NCBI RefSeq assembly: GCF_000264295.1
Contig: NZ_AJXT01000003.1
Location: 62,001 to 126,000 of the forward strand
Direction of reading: 5' to 3'
DNA from: Rhodanobacter spathiphylli B39
Lineage (GTDB): Bacteria; Pseudomonadota; Gammaproteobacteria; Xanthomonadales; Rhodanobacteraceae
Length of the DNA: 64,000 nucleotides
A program made the translations under genes and the position numbers. Positions 61,891 through 64,000 of the stretch are shown piece by piece (positions within the stretch are counted from its first letter, which is position 1; each line of letters starts with the position of its first letter). The notes under the pieces were generated by a model. It saw only the letters and a program-made list of their open reading frames with translations. It ran no database searches and was not told the origin of the DNA.

Positions 61891-63224
61891 AGACCATACT
61901 CGCGCCGCTTCGCCTGTACGGCTTGGGCACGCCACAAGTTGAATCGCTAGCATCGTTCTATTGCCGCTTGGCTGACGCACACCAAGTTACGCCGAAGCAG
62001 CTGGCCAAAGTGCTGTTCAATGATTCGTCGTACTTGAGCATCGACGACGCCCCGGAACTCAAGAGCATCGATCTCGATGCACGGATCTTTTGCACGCACT
62101 CGGGCCGAACCGCGGTGATAGTCGAGCGGTTGGAGAAATTGACAGGCGCCGCAAATCTGGCATGCGGGACACTGTTGCGGCTTCGCGGCGCCCTCAGTCG
62201 AAACCAGACGGGATCGAGCGTGCAACGGCGCCGATGGTGTCCGATGTGCTACGCGCAGCTCGCCGATAGGATTGTAGAGCCTCTCGCGTGGTGGATTCCG
62301 CAGATTACACGCTGCCCGTTACATGGGGCGCGACTCACGGATCGTTGTGCCCGATGCGGCTCATATCAACGCGACTGGCGCATAGGTTCGGTTCGGATGC
62401 TCTGCATCAAATGCGGCTTTGCGTTGAAATCCGCTGACAGAATGCGAGACGAAAGCACGCCGTGGGAGGCGTGGTGCCACACCGAGATGTTGAAAGTTCT
62501 CACACACATCGCGACGCCCAAATCCGCGGATATTCCGCACCGCGCTGTCGATATATTCCTTGCCAAAGCCATACGGCTTGCCGCGCTGGAGGGGCGCCCA
62601 TGCCCGGTATCCAGCGAAACAGCGAAGATGCGAGCACTTGGGCACCGCTTGACCACCATATTCGGCATGGCCGCGCGCTGCGGAACAACGCCTATGGACA
62701 TTTTCTTGCGGCCTGAGGAGGCCGTTTCCCCTGGCCTGTTCGAGTCCGACATTGACACCCCAAGACCGCCGCAGCGACGGGGATTCAACAAACATGGTTA
62801 TCGACTTTGTGAACGCACGATGCGCAAGTTGCTGGCCCTTCCGAACACAACCATGTTGCCTCCCTTCACAAATATATGTTCGGAATATGCGGTGAGCCTC
62901 TCCAACTTCAAGCGAAAGAACTCGGAGCTTTGCGCGAAGTACAGTAATGAACGAAGACACCGCATCGAGATCGCCAAGAGCACAAGGTTCGAAGTTGCAA
63001 GCAGCTATCTCACCAAGCTGATCGAACAGCTGCAGCGATCCGGTAAGCGCCTACATCGGATGAATACCGTGGCTCAGATGAGGCGGGAAATCCACGTCTC
63101 GAAGGCCATCGCTCGCTCGGCGATACGCGTTGCCTTGGCCAAGATGAATGCGAGTCGCGAGATCCAGCCTTCTGACAAGGTTAGTCAAGATGATGTTTCG
63201 TCATCGAGTCAGCCACGCGCGTAG
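61887..63224 (+). CDS. tniQ: TniQ-family target-selection protein
   Basis: A 445-residue TniQ. The N-terminal LRLYGLGTPQVESLASFYCRLAD is the family block. A zinc-ribbon set follows: C118/C121 (WCPMC), C143/H146 (RCPLH), C154/C157 (RCARC) and C173/C176 (LCIKC). The C-terminal 200 residues contain HTH-like segments suitable for DNA binding, so the protein may act like TnsD at a fixed site. TniQ also recruits Cascade in CRISPR-associated transposons, but no Cas gene is visible here. Overlaps tniB by 4 bp. Confidence 0.87.
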   Translation: MKTILAPLRLYGLGTPQVESLASFYCRLADAHQVTPKQLAKVLFNDSSYLSIDDAPELKSIDLDARIFCTHSGRTAVIVERLEKLTGAANLACGTLLRLRGALSRNQTGSSVQRRRWCPMCYAQLADRIVEPLAWWIPQITRCPLHGARLTDRCARCGSYQRDWRIGSVRMLCIKCGFALKSADRMRDESTPWEAWCHTEMLKVLTHIATPKSADIPHRAVDIFLAKAIRLAALEGRPCPVSSETAKMRALGHRLTTIFGMAARCGTTPMDIFLRPEEAVSPGLFESDIDTPRPPQRRGFNKHGYRLCERTMRKLLALPNTTMLPPFTNICSEYAVSLSNFKRKNSELCAKYSNERRHRIEIAKSTRFEVASSYLTKLIEQLQRSGKRLHRMNTVAQMRREIHVSKAIARSAIRVALAKMNASREIQPSDKVSQDDVSSSSQPRA

Positions 63225-63274
63225 GCTTTCGAGCAAATGTGTGACGTCCTACCCCACCCATCGGCAGGTTTAAG

Positions 63275-64000
63275 AATGGCTAAGATAACGCCCAAGAAGC
63301 TTGCGCAATTGCTGGCTGCCGCCAGGACTACAGCGCGAGGCGTAAACCCCGAGCACGCACAACAGCAGTTCTTCGAAGCGTTGCTTGATGCGACGGTCTA
63401 CGCTCATGTTCCAGTGGGGAGCCCACCTCGGGGCGTCATGCGCTTCATTCAGTTCATACGCCCTGACAACGGACAGACTGCGTTGCCGTTCTTCAGTGAC
63501 AAGGGACAAGCCGAAGCGGCCGCGAACAACACAGTCCTCGTCGTGGCGATGCCGGGCCGGCATCTATTCGACCTGACACGAGGTGCCTTGCTGATGCTCA
63601 ATCCGAACGTGGATGCGATCGCGCTCTACCCACCGGAGGTTACGGCCCTCTTGGAGGGAAGACCGCTTGGCAGCTTCACCATGGGCGAGATGCCGGCGCA
63701 GACCGAATTCCTGGTCGAGCCACCATCTGTGTCCACGGTTGCGCTGAACATGATCCTACGCAATCTGTTTGAGAAGGAGGCCACGGTAAAGACGGCATTC
63801 CTGACGGAGCTGCATCGTGAAGACGATAGCGCAGCAGTCATCCTGCTCCTCACCATCGTGGCTGCCAAGGCACAGCAGGAGCGCCTCCTCCAACTGGTTA
63901 CGCTCGCATTCAAAACAGAGGCACTTGAGCTCGCTCTGCCGCTCGACATGAGATTCCTGGCACCAGATGAGTCACTCGACCAAATTTGCAACCGTGGCGT
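63275..64000 (+). CDS. SseB-family protein, cut by window end
   Basis: The first 242 codons of a gene continuing beyond the window. LAQLLAAARTTARGVNPEHAQQQFFEALLDATVYAHVP, LPFFSDKGQAEAA and GALLMLNPNV form the SseB N-terminal domain (sequence-order summary), and an SseB C-terminal domain follows (about 140-242). SseB was named for enhanced serine sensitivity in E. coli; the molecular role is unknown. It begins 50 bp after tniQ on the same strand, so it is probably the next gene of the element or its first cargo. Confidence 0.72.

Larger units (their letters stand above)
58414..63224 (+). mobile_element. Tn7-like transposition module (TnsAB-TniB-TniQ)
   Basis: Three consecutive plus-strand genes with spacing 18 bp and -4 bp: TnsA-TnsB fusion, TniB/TnsC-type ATPase and TniQ. 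This is the core of a Tn7/Tn5053-class transposon. No tnsD/E second targeting gene, Cas gene or CRISPR array is within the window. Element ends were not identified; the right end probably lies beyond the window. Confidence 0.85.

Noticed and set aside
58414-64000. CRISPR-associated transposon
   Set aside because: TniQ and TnsAB are compatible, but no cas gene or repeat array is visible in the window.
1-64000. tRNA or rRNA genes as integration sites
   Set aside because: No TPsiC-type GTTCGAATC box with a foldable cloverleaf was noticed; a tRNAscan run would settle it.

Overview
The window reads as a high-GC gammaproteobacterial chromosome, most likely Xanthomonadales/Rhodanobacteraceae (Rhodanobacter, Dyella or Luteibacter-like). 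This rests on protein style, codon use and gene set (recC-recB-recD order, several TonB receptors, beta-propeller sensor kinase, many AraC regulators). No rRNA, tRNA or CRISPR array was recognised, so the taxon is an inference.

0-14.7 kb looks like core chromosome, very GC-rich and almost all on the minus strand. It holds a periplasmic glycerophosphodiester phosphodiesterase, an alpha/beta hydrolase coupled to a TonB-dependent receptor, a DUF3309 membrane peptide, and a tightly overlapping recC-recB-recD operon.

14.7-50.4 kb is visibly less GC-rich, with many small operons and transcription-factor genes, as in a flexible region. It contains a thiolase, SnoaL/NTF2-like proteins, an MDR oxidoreductase, a hydrolase, a DUF417 protein and an SDR (16-22.5 kb), then a TonB receptor with a PepSY membrane protein (23-26.5 kb). 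Next come two divergent AraC regulators and a six-gene operon (29.2-32.8 kb). That operon encodes three separate subunits of a cobalt-type nitrile hydratase-superfamily enzyme, best matched to thiocyanate hydrolase, plus an aquaporin-family channel, a DUF302 protein and a NiCoT nickel/cobalt permease. The permease probably supplies the enzyme's metal. Beyond it are a propeller-type sensor kinase, a kinase/response-regulator pair, a metallo-beta-lactamase-fold hydrolase, a second DUF302 gene, a polysaccharide deacetylase, a TehA-type transporter, an AhpD-like protein, a third AraC regulator, a tautomerase, a DUF305 protein, a YVTN beta-propeller, a Gfo/Idh/MocA oxidoreductase, two small tandem DUF2384-like genes and a mercuric-reductase-like flavoprotein.

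50.4-64 kb is a mobile/defence region. Two 69-bp direct repeats, each with two dyads, flank a 6.3-kb segment holding an IS256 transposase remnant, an IS5-family element with a broken transposase, a small unknown gene, and a ubiquitin-like conjugation operon. That operon encodes a triple ubiquitin-like/E2 fusion, a JAB/E1 fusion and a DUF6527 protein, and diverges from an XRE regulator and an ImmA/IrrE metallopeptidase. To the right is a Tn7-like transposition module: a small HTH gene, a single-chain TnsA-TnsB fusion, a TniB/TnsC ATPase and TniQ. An SseB-domain gene follows and is cut by the window end. The simplest reading is defence cargo carried in or beside a Tn7-like element.
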